Assembly: GCF_045055315.1 (NCBI RefSeq)
Contig: NZ_CP173677.1
Location: forward strand, 620,001 to 684,000
DNA from: Brachymonas wangyanguii
GTDB taxonomy: Bacteria; Pseudomonadota; Gammaproteobacteria; Burkholderiales; Burkholderiaceae_C
Reading direction: 5' to 3'
Length of the DNA: 64,000 nucleotides
Under the pieces are notes generated by a model. It did not search any database and was not told where the DNA came from. It saw nothing but the letters and a program-made list of their open reading frames with translations. Position 1 is the first letter of the stretch; every line of letters starts with the position of its first letter. Of this stretch, positions 20,459-29,094 are shown piece after piece. The position numbers were made by a program, and so were the translations under genes.

Positions 20459-21079
20459 ATGGCACCGCGCAGAGCCCCCCTCAAGCTGATCGTGGTTGAC
20501 CGCGACGGCACCCTGAATGTGTACCGCAAGGGCTACATCAAGGGCCCGGAGGAGTGGGAGCCGATTCCCGGCGCCATGGAAGCGCTTGGCCTGCTGGCGC
20601 GTGCCGGCTGGCATGTGGTGGTGGCCAGCAACCAGCCGGCGCTGGGCCGCGGCGTGATGGACATGGCCTCGCTCAACCAGATCCATGAGGTCATGCACCG
20701 CCAGGTGCAGGCGCATGGCGGCCGTATCGACGCCGTGTTCTTTTGCCCGCACAGCCTGGAAGAAGCCTGCAGTTGCCGCAAGCCCGAATCCGGCATGTTC
20801 CTGGAGATTGCCGAGCGCTACGGCGTCGAGCTGTCGTCCATCCATGCCGTGGGCGATGCGCTGCGTGACGTGCAGGCAGCCTCGGCGGCCGGCTGCATGG
20901 TGCACCTGGTCTGCACCGGTGAAGGCGAAATCTGGCGTGACCAGCCGCTGGACCCGGCGTTTCCGCCCCATACGCGCGTGCACAGCGATTTCCTCGATTT
21001 TGCCCGCACCCTGCTGCTCGAAGAAGAAGCAGCACAGGCTGAGGTGGCCGCCGGCAGTCCGGCTGGCCTGACACCCTGA
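20459..21079 (+). CDS. gmhB: D-glycero-beta-D-manno-heptose 1,7-bisphosphate 7-phosphatase
   Basis: A 206-residue HAD-IIIA phosphatase in the ADP-heptose branch of lipopolysaccharide core synthesis. The nucleophile motif DRDGTLN puts the catalytic aspartates at 14 and 16. ASNQPALGRG carries motif II. The structural zinc site typical of GmhB is visible as FCPHSLEEACSCRKPESG. VGDALRDVQAA carries motif IV. Upstream GGAGCACCGCC serves the ATG. It follows glyS, as in many Burkholderiales; the acyltransferase gene often found next in that order is missing here. Confidence 0.92.
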   Translation: MAPRRAPLKLIVVDRDGTLNVYRKGYIKGPEEWEPIPGAMEALGLLARAGWHVVVASNQPALGRGVMDMASLNQIHEVMHRQVQAHGGRIDAVFFCPHSLEEACSCRKPESGMFLEIAERYGVELSSIHAVGDALRDVQAASAAGCMVHLVCTGEGEIWRDQPLDPAFPPHTRVHSDFLDFARTLLLEEEAAQAEVAAGSPAGLTP

Positions 21080-21099
21080 ACACCGGCTGCAGCATCCGC

Positions 21100-21912
21100 A
21101 TGACCGAGTCCACCCGCTCCGAACCGCTGCTGCAGCACCCGCAGGCCAACTGCCAGCTGGTGCTGGAGGGCCAGGACATTGGTTACCGGCTGCAGCGCAG
21201 CCACCGCCGCACGCTGGGCATGCGCATCACCCAGGACGGTCTGGCGGTATCAGCACCTTTCTGGGTCACGCGGGGCCAGGTCGAGCATGTGCTGCTGTCC
21301 AAGGCTGCCTGGATCCTGCGCAAGCTGCGCGAGCATTATCTGGCTGGCAAGGCGGCCATGCAGCCGCTGCACTGGCAGCACGGCATGCAGTTGCAGGTGC
21401 TGGGGCAGCCGGCCCGGGTGCTCTTGTGCGAACAGCCGGCATCGGCTGGCAAACTGCCTTCGGCGCGCGCCCAGGCCCGGCTCGCCAGCCTGGCGCACTG
21501 GCAGCCCGGCGTGCAGGATGCGTCCGCCAGCCTGACGCTGAGCCTGCCGCCGCAGGCCACGGCAGCCGACATGCGGCGCGTCACGCTGGCCTGGTTCCAG
21601 CAGCAGGCGCTGCGCCATTTGCAGCAGCGCGTTGCCGTCTATGCGCCGATGCTGGACGTGCATTGCACGGCGCTGCACCTGAGCAATGCGCGTACGCGCT
21701 GGGGCAGTGCCAGTGCGCGCGGCGTGATTCGCCTGCATTGGGGCCTGCTGCATTTTCCGCCGGCAGTGCTCGATTACGTGGTGGTGCACGAACTCTGCCA
21801 CCTGCGCGAGATGAACCACAGCCCGCGCTTCTGGGCGCTGGTCGAGCAGCTGATGCCCCACTATCGCGAACAGCGCGACTGGCTGTCACGCGCACGCCTG
21901 CCGCAGTGGTGA
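21100..21912 (+). CDS. YgjP-like M48-type metallopeptidase (DUF45)
   Basis: A 270-residue protein of the YgjP/DUF45 metallohydrolase family. The zinc motif HELCH spans residues 230-234 in YVVVHELCHLREMNHSPRFW, with the conserved downstream SPRFW. A beta-rich N-terminal half starts with the family-like RRTLGMRITQDGLAVSAP, and ARTRWGSASARGVIRLHW precedes the active site. Members are small cytosolic Zn proteases, often near restriction or repair genes; the role is not established. It is likely cotranscribed with gmhB (20 bp gap). Confidence 0.88.
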   Translation: MTESTRSEPLLQHPQANCQLVLEGQDIGYRLQRSHRRTLGMRITQDGLAVSAPFWVTRGQVEHVLLSKAAWILRKLREHYLAGKAAMQPLHWQHGMQLQVLGQPARVLLCEQPASAGKLPSARAQARLASLAHWQPGVQDASASLTLSLPPQATAADMRRVTLAWFQQQALRHLQQRVAVYAPMLDVHCTALHLSNARTRWGSASARGVIRLHWGLLHFPPAVLDYVVVHELCHLREMNHSPRFWALVEQLMPHYREQRDWLSRARLPQW

Positions 21913-21927
21913 ACGCCTGAAGCAGCC

Positions 21928-21962
21928 AAAACAAAACGCCCTGGGCGATCAGCCGCAGGGCG
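21928..21962 (-). terminator. Terminator of rlpA
   Basis: CGCCCTG at 21937-21943 pairs with CAGGGCG at 21956-21962. On the minus strand the stem is followed by a T-rich tract (TTTTGTTTT). It may also stop the + strand gene. Confidence 0.75.
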
Positions 21963-21983
21963 CTTGTCGGGTGCAGGACGCGA

Positions 21984-22571
21984 TCAGGAGCTGATGCGCT
22001 TGCCCTTCTTGCCGTTCTGGCCGGCCTTGTACAGTTTCACGCGATACACGCCCATGTCCTTCACGCCCAGCTGCGTGGCAGCGGCACGGCTCAGGTCGAT
22101 GATGCGGCCCTTGGCGTAGGGACCACGGTCGTTGATGCGCACGATCACGGACTTGCCGGTGGTCGGGCTTTCCACGCGCACCAGCGTGCCAAAGGGCAGC
22201 GTCTTGTGGGCAGCCGTCATGGCGTTCATGTTGTAGCGCTCGCCGTTGGCGGTCAGGCGGTTGTGGAATTGCGCACCGTACCAGGAGGCGCTGCCTTGCT
22301 GGAACGACGCCACCTGGGTGTCGGCGTGCAGCTCGGTCGGCTTGCTGAGGGAGGTGACGGTCTTCTCGTTCGGCAGCACGGCCTCGGCCTTGCGGTCACG
22401 CAGGTTCTGGGCCTTGGAGAAGCTGTCGGCGGCGGGGGCAGCCAGTTCGAACTTGTCGGACTGGGCGGCGGCCGGTGCCATCAGGGTGGTGGAAAGCGCC
22501 ACGGCAGCAGCGGTTTTCAGCACCCGGGACAGCACGATACGGGCGCCGGAAAGAGTGGTGGAAATAGTCAT
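21984..22571 (-). CDS. rlpA: Septal ring lytic transglycosylase RlpA-family protein
   Basis: A 195-residue exported protein with a double-psi beta-barrel. Residues 1-37 form a signal peptide (LKTAAAVALSTTLMAPAAAQ) without a lipobox cysteine, so it is periplasmic rather than a lipoprotein. The RlpA core covers about 88-185: ASWYGAQFHNRLTANGERYNMNAMTAAHKTLPFGTLVRV, with RINDRGPY and IDLSRAAA carrying the conserved catalytic-type residues. No SPOR domain follows; the protein ends in a basic tail (KKGKRISS). Start ATG 22571 lacks a clear ribosome-binding site. It is transcribed away from liuR. Confidence 0.88.
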   Translation of the reverse strand: MTISTTLSGARIVLSRVLKTAAAVALSTTLMAPAAAQSDKFELAAPAADSFSKAQNLRDRKAEAVLPNEKTVTSLSKPTELHADTQVASFQQGSASWYGAQFHNRLTANGERYNMNAMTAAHKTLPFGTLVRVESPTTGKSVIVRINDRGPYAKGRIIDLSRAAATQLGVKDMGVYRVKLYKAGQNGKKGKRISS

Positions 22572-22809
22572 AGGGGCAAAATTTACCCCGCGTTGAAGGA
22601 CTTCGCAACTTTTTTGTGGCGTTTGACACGAAAAAATGGCATAAAAGATGCGATCTTCATGCATTTTTCAGCCTATTGACAGCTTTGTCCTGAAAACGGC
22701 TAGCGCCCGGGGACTTGCTTCCGGCCATGCGCGACCTACAATCCCAATCCATAAATACAGACGATAAATACAACAAGATCTGCGGGCAGATCCAGGAGTG
22801 AGACAAGAC

Positions 22810-23226
22810 ATGGCAAGCGGCACCACCTACACCATCAGCGATCTGGCCAAGGAATTTGACCTGACGACCCGTGCCATCCGTTTTTATGAAGACATGGGCT
22901 TGCTGAACCCCCGCCGCGAAGGGGCAGGGCAGCGCGTGCGCATCTATTCCCCGCGTGACCGCATCCATCTCAAGCTCACGCTGCGTGCCAAGCGCCTCGG
23001 TTTCAGCCTGGCCGAGGCCAAGGAAATCATCGATCTCTACGAAAGCCCGCGTGATACGGCCCCGCAGCTGCGCAAGTACCTGCAGACGCTGGCGCACCAC
23101 CGTTGCCAGCTGGAGACACAGCTGGCCGAGCTGCAGGCCAACCTCGATGAGGTGAAGGCGCACGAGGACGAGGCGCGCACCGTGCTGCAGCAGATGGAGC
23201 CGGCCTCGACAAAAAAAAGCACTTGA
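22810..23226 (+). CDS. liuR: MerR-family regulator of isovalerate/leucine catabolism (LiuR-type)
   Basis: A 138-residue regulator. The N-terminal winged helix has YTISDLAKEFDLTTRAIRFYE and the wing RVRIYSPRDR. A C-terminal dimerising coiled coil follows, with no effector cysteines like those of metal-sensing MerR proteins. AGGAG lies 11 bases upstream of ATG 22810; the GTG at 22798 overlaps it and is too close. The gene sits directly before isovaleryl-CoA dehydrogenase with a palindromic operator between them, which is the classic LiuR setting. It probably represses the two liu clusters in this window; the inducer is not shown. Confidence 0.85.
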   Translation: MASGTTYTISDLAKEFDLTTRAIRFYEDMGLLNPRREGAGQRVRIYSPRDRIHLKLTLRAKRLGFSLAEAKEIIDLYESPRDTAPQLRKYLQTLAHHRCQLETQLAELQANLDEVKAHEDEARTVLQQMEPASTKKST

Positions 23227-23254
23227 CCCCGCAGGTATTAGGGGAAACCTGTAT

Positions 23255-23275
23255 TTGACGTTTACGTCAACGTCA
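23255..23275. promoter_or_regulatory. LiuR-type operator upstream of isovaleryl-CoA dehydrogenase
   Basis: The core TTGACGTTTACGTCAACGT is a near-palindrome centred on the ACGT steps. It overlaps a possible -35 (TTGACG, 23255-23260) with TACAAT at 23276-23281 as a tight-spaced -10. The same core recurs at 37706 before the second liu cluster. This agrees with the ACGTTTACGT-type motif predicted for LiuR in proteobacteria (from memory of comparative studies). Confidence 0.75.
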
Positions 23276-23316
23276 TACAATTTCGGCATACACCACTGAC
23301 CACACAGGAGACACCC

Positions 23317-24498
23317 ATGAGCAACATGCCCGGACTCGACTTCCAGCTCGGCGAAGACATCGACGCACTGCGCGACGCCGTATACACCTTTGCCCAGGCT
23401 GAAATCGCCCCGCGCGCTGCCGAGGCAGACCGTACGGACCAGTTTCCGATGGACCTGTGGCAGAAATTCGGCGAGCTGGGCGTGCTGGGCATGACCGTGC
23501 CCGAAGAATACGGTGGCACCAACATGGGTTACCTGGCGCACATGATCGCGCTGGAAGAAATCAGCCGCGCCAGCGCCGCCATCGGCCTGAGCTACGGCGC
23601 GCACTCCAACCTGTGCGTGAACCAGATCAAGCGCAACGGCAACGAGGCGCAGAAGCAGAAATACCTGCCCAAGCTGTGCAGCGGCGAGCACATCGGTGCG
23701 CTGGCCATGTCCGAGCCGGGTGCCGGCTCGGACGTGGTGAGCATGAAGCTCAAGGCCGAGGACAAGGGCGGCTACTACCTGCTCAACGGCAGCAAGATGT
23801 GGATCACCAACGGCCCTGACGCCGACACCATGGTGGTCTATGCCAAGACCGAGCCCGAGCTGGGCGCACGCGGCATCACCGCCTTCGTGGTCGAGAAGGG
23901 CATGAAGGGCTTCAGCACGGCACAGAAGCTGGACAAGCTGGGCATGCGCGGCAGCCATACCGGCGAGATGGTGTTCCAGGACGTGGAAGTGCCGGCCGAG
24001 AACATTCTGGGTGAGCTCAACGGCGGCGTGAAGGTGCTGATGAGCGGCCTGGACTACGAGCGCGCCGTGCTGGCCGCTGGCCCGGTCGGTATCATGCAGG
24101 CCGTGATGGACAACGTCGTGCCCTATATCCACGATCGCAAGCAGTTTGGCCAGAGCATTGGCGAATTCCAGCTGATCCAGGGCAAGGTCGCCGACATGTA
24201 CACACTGCTGCAGGCGGGCCGCTCCTTCCTGTACACCATCGGCAAAAACCTCGATGCCCTTGGTGGCGGCCATGCCCGCCAGGTGCGCAAGGACTGCGCA
24301 TCCGTTATCCTGTGGACGGCGGAAATGGCAACCAAGATGGCCGGTGACGGCATCCAGATCTTCGGTGGCAACGGCTATATTAACGAGTACCCGCTGGGTC
24401 GCTTGTGGCGTGATGCCAAGCTCTACGAGATTGGCGCCGGCACCAGCGAGATCCGCCGCATGCTGATTGGTCGCGAGTTGTTCGCAGAAACCATGTAA
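23317..24498 (+). CDS. liuA: Isovaleryl-CoA dehydrogenase
   Basis: A 393-residue FAD enzyme that oxidises isovaleryl-CoA to 3-methylcrotonyl-CoA in leucine breakdown. The family start is typical (DFQLGEDIDALRDAVYTFAQ), with AMSEPGAGSDVVSMK for FAD binding. The catalytic base fits isovaleryl-CoA dehydrogenases: Glu248 in LDYERAVLAAGPVG rather than the C-terminal glutamate of other acyl-CoA dehydrogenases. The C-terminal YEIGAGTSEIRRMLIG accordingly has Gly in place of that glutamate. An AGGAGACACCC leader serves the ATG. It lies under the LiuR-type operator and ends at a strong terminator. Confidence 0.94.
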   Translation: MSNMPGLDFQLGEDIDALRDAVYTFAQAEIAPRAAEADRTDQFPMDLWQKFGELGVLGMTVPEEYGGTNMGYLAHMIALEEISRASAAIGLSYGAHSNLCVNQIKRNGNEAQKQKYLPKLCSGEHIGALAMSEPGAGSDVVSMKLKAEDKGGYYLLNGSKMWITNGPDADTMVVYAKTEPELGARGITAFVVEKGMKGFSTAQKLDKLGMRGSHTGEMVFQDVEVPAENILGELNGGVKVLMSGLDYERAVLAAGPVGIMQAVMDNVVPYIHDRKQFGQSIGEFQLIQGKVADMYTLLQAGRSFLYTIGKNLDALGGGHARQVRKDCASVILWTAEMATKMAGDGIQIFGGNGYINEYPLGRLWRDAKLYEIGAGTSEIRRMLIGRELFAETM

Positions 24499-24515
24499 GA
24501 CCGGCATGCAGCCAG

Positions 24516-24543
24516 GCCCTGTCCCCCCGGACAGGGCTTTTTT
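24516..24543 (+). terminator. Terminator after isovaleryl-CoA dehydrogenase
   Basis: A 9-bp stem, GCCCTGTCC / GGACAGGGC, with a 4-base loop and six T residues directly after it. It separates the liuRA transcript from carbonic anhydrase. Confidence 0.92.
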
Positions 24544-24565
24544 CCATGGAACAACAAGGAAGCAC

Positions 24566-25246
24566 ATGACAGACACAGCCAAGAAGAAAGTCGATAACCT
24601 GGAAAACCTGTTCGAGAGCAATCGGTGCTGGGCGGAGCAGCAGGTCGTCAAAAACCCCGGCTTCTTCTCGCGCCTGCTGGCCCAGCAGAATCCCGAATAC
24701 ATGTGGATTGGCTGTTCCGACAGCCGCGTACCGGCCAACCAGATCACCGGTCTGGATCCGGGAGAGGTGTTTGTGCACCGCAACGTGGCCAACGTGGTAG
24801 TGCCGACTGATCTGAACTGTCTGTCCACGCTGCAGTACGCGGTTGACCAGCTCAAGGTCAAGCACGTGCTGGTGGTGGGCCATTACGGTTGCGGTGGCGT
24901 GGCGGCGGCGCTGCACGAGCAGCGCGTCGGCCTGGCCGACAACTGGATTCGCCACGTGCGCGATGTCTACGATCGCCATATCCGCCGCATGGAACGCGTG
25001 GTGCCGGAGCGTCAGCTCGACGGCCTGTGCGAGCTCAACACCATCGAGCAGGTGATCAAGGTGGCACAGACCACCGTGGTAACCGATGCCTGGGCGCGCG
25101 GCCAGGACCTGACGCTGCACGGCTGGGTCTATGGCATCAGCGATGGCCTGATCCACGACATGCACATGACGGCTGGCGATGCGGCCGACATGAAGGAAGC
25201 CTATCTGGCGGCGCTGGAGCACTGGGAGCAGAAATACTGCGGATAA
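24566..25246 (+). CDS. Beta-class carbonic anhydrase
   Basis: A 226-residue Zn enzyme that interconverts CO2 and bicarbonate. The zinc ligands are Cys50 and Asp52 with Arg54 (GCSDSR), then His106 and Cys109 (GHYGCGG). The start MTDTAKKKVDNLENLF follows AAGGAAGCAC. Length and the GWVYGISDG strand fit the bacterial Can type. Bicarbonate is the substrate of biotin carboxylases such as the methylcrotonyl-CoA carboxylase encoded 15 kb on, which may be coincidence. It is followed 48 bp later by aceK. Confidence 0.93.
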   Translation: MTDTAKKKVDNLENLFESNRCWAEQQVVKNPGFFSRLLAQQNPEYMWIGCSDSRVPANQITGLDPGEVFVHRNVANVVVPTDLNCLSTLQYAVDQLKVKHVLVVGHYGCGGVAAALHEQRVGLADNWIRHVRDVYDRHIRRMERVVPERQLDGLCELNTIEQVIKVAQTTVVTDAWARGQDLTLHGWVYGISDGLIHDMHMTAGDAADMKEAYLAALEHWEQKYCG

Positions 25247-25294
25247 TGGCTATACAAGCCATTTCATGACAATAGCAGGACATCCGGAGACAGC

Positions 25295-27118
25295 ATGATC
25301 CCGCAGACCACTGACGACGCCACCCTGGCCACCGATATCGCCCAGGCGATGGTGGACGGTTTTGACCGCCACTACCGCCTGTTCCGTGCCGAATCCTCGC
25401 GCGCCAAGCAGCGTTTCGAGATCCAGGACTGGCATGGTCAGCAACGCGCCCAGCGCGAACGCATTGCCTTTTACGACATGCGCGTGCGCGAATGCGTGCT
25501 GCGGCTGGAGCGCGAATTCCGCGCCCAGCACCTGCCGATGGATGTCTGGCTACATGCCAAGCTGATCTACATCGGGCTGCTGGTCAACCACCACCAGCCC
25601 GAGCTGGCCGAGACCTTCTTCAACTCGGTCACCACCAAGATCCTGCACCGCAGCTATTTCCACAACGATTTCGTCTTCGTGCTGCCTGCCATCAGCACCG
25701 AGTACATCGAATGCCAGCCGGACGTGAAGGTCACGTCCTACCGTGCCTACTACCCGAAGAGCGCTGGCGAGCTGCGCGGCTGCCTGGAAACGCTGATCCT
25801 GGACTACGGCCTGCATGCCCCGTTCGAGGACCTGGACGCCGACATCAGCCGCATCGAGCCGCTGTTCCTGGCGCAGATCGGCGATGGCCGGTTGCGCTCC
25901 AACTTCCAGGTGCAGGTGCTGTCCAACCTGTTCTTCCGCAACAAGGGCGCCTATGTGGTGGGCAAGATCGTCAACAGCTTCCGCGAGGTGCCGTTTTCGC
26001 TGCCGATCCTGTTCAACGAGAACGGCAAGCTGTACATCGACGCCGCGTTGTTTGGCGAGAACGACCTGCAGTCGCTGTTCAGTTTTGCGCGGGCCTACTT
26101 CATGGTCGACATGGAGATCCCCTCGGCCTATGTGCACTTCCTGCGCAGCCTGATGCCGCGCCTGCCGCGCGCCGAGATCTACAACGCGCTCGGCCTGGCC
26201 AAGCAGGGCAAGACGTTGTTCTACCGCGACTTCCTGTTCCACCTGCTGCACAGCACCGACAAGTTCCGCATCGCCCCCGGCATCAAGGGCATGGTGATGC
26301 TGGTGTTCGACCTGCCGTCCTTCCCCTATGTGTTCAAGGTGATCAAGGACTACTACCCGCCGCAGAAGGACACCTCGCGCGAACTGATCAAGGAAAAGTA
26401 CAAGCTGGTACGCGACCACGACCGCGTGGGCCGCATGGCCGACACCATGGAGTACAGCCTGGTGGCGTTTGCACGCGACCGTTTCGAGGACGAGCTGATC
26501 GAGGAAATCCAGAAGTTCGCCCCGAGCCAGATCGAGATTTCCGACCGCGACGGCAATGGCCAGCAGGAGGTCATCCTCAAGCATGTCTATATCGAGCGCC
26601 GCATGGTGCCGCTGAATATCTACCTGCAGGAATCCTTCGATTCCGGCCTGGACAGCCCGAAGGCGCGCCACCAGATGGAGCATGCCGTGATCGAATATGG
26701 CAATGCGATCAAGGATCTGGTGGCGGCCAACATCTTCCCGGGCGACATGCTGTGGAAGAACTTTGGCGTCACGCGTCATGGAAAGGTCGTGTTTTACGAT
26801 TACGATGAAATCGAATACATGACCGACTGCAATTTCCGCAAGGTGCCAGCGCCACGCAACGAGGAAGACGAGATGTCGGGCGAGATCTGGTATCACGTCG
26901 GACCCAAGGACGTATTCCCCGAAACCTTCGGGCCCTTCCTGCTCGGCAACGATGCCGTGCGCGAAGTCTTCATGAAATACCACGGCGACCTGCTGGACCC
27001 CCAGTTCTGGCAGGCGCACAAAGAGCGCATCCAGCGTGGTGAAGTGCTGGATGTATTTCCCTATGAGCAGGATCGGCGGTTTTCCCGCCAGCAGGACCTG
27101 CCAACCCCACAGGAGTAA
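25295..27118 (+). CDS. aceK: Isocitrate dehydrogenase kinase/phosphatase
   Basis: A 607-residue bifunctional enzyme that phosphorylates and dephosphorylates isocitrate dehydrogenase, directing isocitrate into the glyoxylate bypass. The N-terminal regulatory half begins with the family pattern AQAMVDGFDRHYRLFR. The kinase half has the nucleotide loop APGIKGMVMLVF, the strand FPYVFKVIKD, and the catalytic region GDMLWKNFGVTRHGKVVFYDYDE. Length is normal (570-610). GGAGACAGC serves ATG 25295. No aceA or aceB lies in the window. The thiolase gene follows after 5 bp, so the two are probably cotranscribed. Confidence 0.95.
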   Translation: MIPQTTDDATLATDIAQAMVDGFDRHYRLFRAESSRAKQRFEIQDWHGQQRAQRERIAFYDMRVRECVLRLEREFRAQHLPMDVWLHAKLIYIGLLVNHHQPELAETFFNSVTTKILHRSYFHNDFVFVLPAISTEYIECQPDVKVTSYRAYYPKSAGELRGCLETLILDYGLHAPFEDLDADISRIEPLFLAQIGDGRLRSNFQVQVLSNLFFRNKGAYVVGKIVNSFREVPFSLPILFNENGKLYIDAALFGENDLQSLFSFARAYFMVDMEIPSAYVHFLRSLMPRLPRAEIYNALGLAKQGKTLFYRDFLFHLLHSTDKFRIAPGIKGMVMLVFDLPSFPYVFKVIKDYYPPQKDTSRELIKEKYKLVRDHDRVGRMADTMEYSLVAFARDRFEDELIEEIQKFAPSQIEISDRDGNGQQEVILKHVYIERRMVPLNIYLQESFDSGLDSPKARHQMEHAVIEYGNAIKDLVAANIFPGDMLWKNFGVTRHGKVVFYDYDEIEYMTDCNFRKVPAPRNEEDEMSGEIWYHVGPKDVFPETFGPFLLGNDAVREVFMKYHGDLLDPQFWQAHKERIQRGEVLDVFPYEQDRRFSRQQDLPTPQE

Positions 27119-27123
27119 AAAGC

Positions 27124-28305
27124 ATGGCTGAATCCATCGTTATCGTCGCCGCAAAGCGCACCCCCATGGGCTCTTTCCAGAGCGACTTTGCCAATCTGTC
27201 TGCCAGCGATCTGGGTGCCGTGGCGATCAAGGCTGCCGTCGAGCAGGCCGGCCTGAAGCCCGAGCAGGTCGAGCAGGTCTACTTCGGCAACGTGCTGATG
27301 GCTGGCCAGGGCCAGGCGCCGGCGCGCCAGGCCACGCTGAAGGCTGGCCTGCCCAAGTCTTCCGCTGCCGTGACCGTGCACAAGGTGTGCGGCTCTGCCA
27401 TGCAGACCATCATGATGGCTGCCGACACCATCAAGGCCGGCAGCGCCGACATCCTGGTGGCCGGTGGCATGGAAAGCATGACCAACGCCCCCTACCTGCT
27501 GAAGAAGGCACGTGGCGGCTACCGCATCGGTCACGACAAGGTGTATGACCACATGATGCTGGACGGCCTGGAAGATGCCTACGAGGAAGGCCGCAGCATG
27601 GGTACCTTCGGCGAAGAGTGTGCCGGGAAGTACAACTTCACGCGCGAGCAGCAGGACGCGTTTGCCATGGCCAGCGTGCAGCGCGCGCAGGACGCCATCG
27701 CTGCTGGCGCCTTCAAGGACGAGATCGTGCCGGTGACCGTGGCTGATCGCAAGGGCGAGCGCGTGATCGACACCGACGAAGGTCCGGGCAAGATCAAGAT
27801 CGACAAGATCCCGACGCTGCGTCCCGCCTTCAAGAAGGACGGCACGATTACCGCTGCCGCTTCTTCCAGCATCAACGACGGCGCTGCCGCCGTGGTGCTG
27901 ATGACCGAATCCAAGGCCAAGGAGCTGGGTTGCACGCCGCTGGCACGCATCGTCAGCCACGCCGCCTTCGCGCAGGAGCCCAACTGGTTCACCACCGCTC
28001 CGGTTGGTTCTACCAAGAAGGCGCTGGACAAGGCCGGCTGGAAGGTCGAGGACGTGGACCTGTGGGAAGTGAACGAGGCTTTTGCCGTGGTGCCGATGGC
28101 GCTGATGGCCGAGCTGAACGTGCCGCATGACAAGGTCAACGTGAACGGCGGCGCCTGCGCGCTGGGCCACCCGATCGGCGCTTCCGGTGCCCGTATCGTG
28201 GTGACGCTGATCCACGCGCTGAAGGCGCGCGGCCTGAAGAAGGGCCTGGCCACGCTGTGTATCGGCGGTGGTGAAGGCACTTCCATGTGTATCGAACTGG
28301 TGTAA
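27124..28305 (+). CDS. Acetyl-CoA C-acetyltransferase (thiolase II)
   Basis: A 393-residue thiolase that condenses or splits acetoacetyl-CoA. The acyl-accepting Cys89 is in KVCGSAMQT, His349 in GHPIGASGAR and Cys379 in CIGGGEG, the full catalytic set. NEAFAVVPMAL is also typical. It could act in acetoacetate use at the end of leucine breakdown or in polyhydroxybutyrate synthesis; no phaB or phaC is near. It begins 5 bp after aceK with an AGGAG that overlaps the aceK stop region. Confidence 0.93.
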   Translation: MAESIVIVAAKRTPMGSFQSDFANLSASDLGAVAIKAAVEQAGLKPEQVEQVYFGNVLMAGQGQAPARQATLKAGLPKSSAAVTVHKVCGSAMQTIMMAADTIKAGSADILVAGGMESMTNAPYLLKKARGGYRIGHDKVYDHMMLDGLEDAYEEGRSMGTFGEECAGKYNFTREQQDAFAMASVQRAQDAIAAGAFKDEIVPVTVADRKGERVIDTDEGPGKIKIDKIPTLRPAFKKDGTITAAASSSINDGAAAVVLMTESKAKELGCTPLARIVSHAAFAQEPNWFTTAPVGSTKKALDKAGWKVEDVDLWEVNEAFAVVPMALMAELNVPHDKVNVNGGACALGHPIGASGARIVVTLIHALKARGLKKGLATLCIGGGEGTSMCIELV

Positions 28306-28362
28306 TGCCAGACCGCAGGGCGGCTGCCATGGGGCAGCGCCCTGCCTGAGACAGGAGACAGC

Positions 28363-29037
28363 ATGGCACAGGTGTTGCTGATAGGGGCCTCGCGTGGCAT
28401 TGGCTACGAGATGGCGCGCCAGTATGTGGCGAATGGCGATCAGGTGATTGCCACCGCACGGGATGATGCCGGACTGGCCCGGCTGGAAGCACTGGGCGTG
28501 GCCCAGACCTTGCGTGTGGATGTGGCTGATCCGGCCAGTGTCAGCGGCTTGAGCTGGCAGCTGGATGGTGTGGCGCTGGATGTGGCGATTTATGTGGCGG
28601 GAGTGCCCGGCCGCGGTGATGCGCTGAGCCCGCCAACGCAGCAGGACTTTGACCAGATCATGCACGCCAACGTGCTCGGTGCGATGCAGGTGATTCCGCA
28701 GGTGGCACCGCTGGTAGAAGCAGGGCGGGGCGGCCAGGGTGGCGTCTTTGCTTTCGTGTCCAGCATTCTGGGCAGCATTGCCGTTGCCGACAGCAGCCAC
28801 AGCTGGCTGTACCGTGTCAGCAAGACGGCGCTCAACATGGCCGTGGCATCGGCCCGTTTTGATTACCCGCGTAGCACCATGGTGCTGCTGCATCCGGGTT
28901 GGACGCAGACCGACATGGGCGGTGCCGAGGCGCCGGTGAAGGTCGAGGACAGTGCGCGTGGCATGCGCCAGGTGCTGGAGAGCAATCCGGCCAATGGCGG
29001 CTTCCTGCAATACGATGGCCAGGCGCTGGACTGGTAA
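28363..29037 (+). CDS. Short-chain dehydrogenase/reductase
   Basis: A 224-residue Rossmann oxidoreductase of the SDR superfamily. The N-terminal nucleotide motif is LLIGASRGIGYEMARQY, and NAG is replaced by the related VAGVPG near residue 85. The catalytic region has a serine (FVSSILGSI), then Tyr and Lys in WLYRVSKTALNMA. It resembles the small C-factor-like SDR group. The substrate is unknown. It is preceded by AGGAGACAGC and lies between a thiolase and an acyl-CoA dehydrogenase on one strand, suggesting acyl metabolism. Confidence 0.85.
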   Translation: MAQVLLIGASRGIGYEMARQYVANGDQVIATARDDAGLARLEALGVAQTLRVDVADPASVSGLSWQLDGVALDVAIYVAGVPGRGDALSPPTQQDFDQIMHANVLGAMQVIPQVAPLVEAGRGGQGGVFAFVSSILGSIAVADSSHSWLYRVSKTALNMAVASARFDYPRSTMVLLHPGWTQTDMGGAEAPVKVEDSARGMRQVLESNPANGGFLQYDGQALDW

Positions 29038-29094
29038 GTCGCACCTGCCTGTCATCCCGAGAATTTTTCAAGAACAGAACACGAGGAGAAAGCC

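Noticed and set aside
27061..29055. 664-codon minus-strand frame
   Set aside because: Antisense to the thiolase and short-chain dehydrogenase genes; no domain and typical shadow composition.
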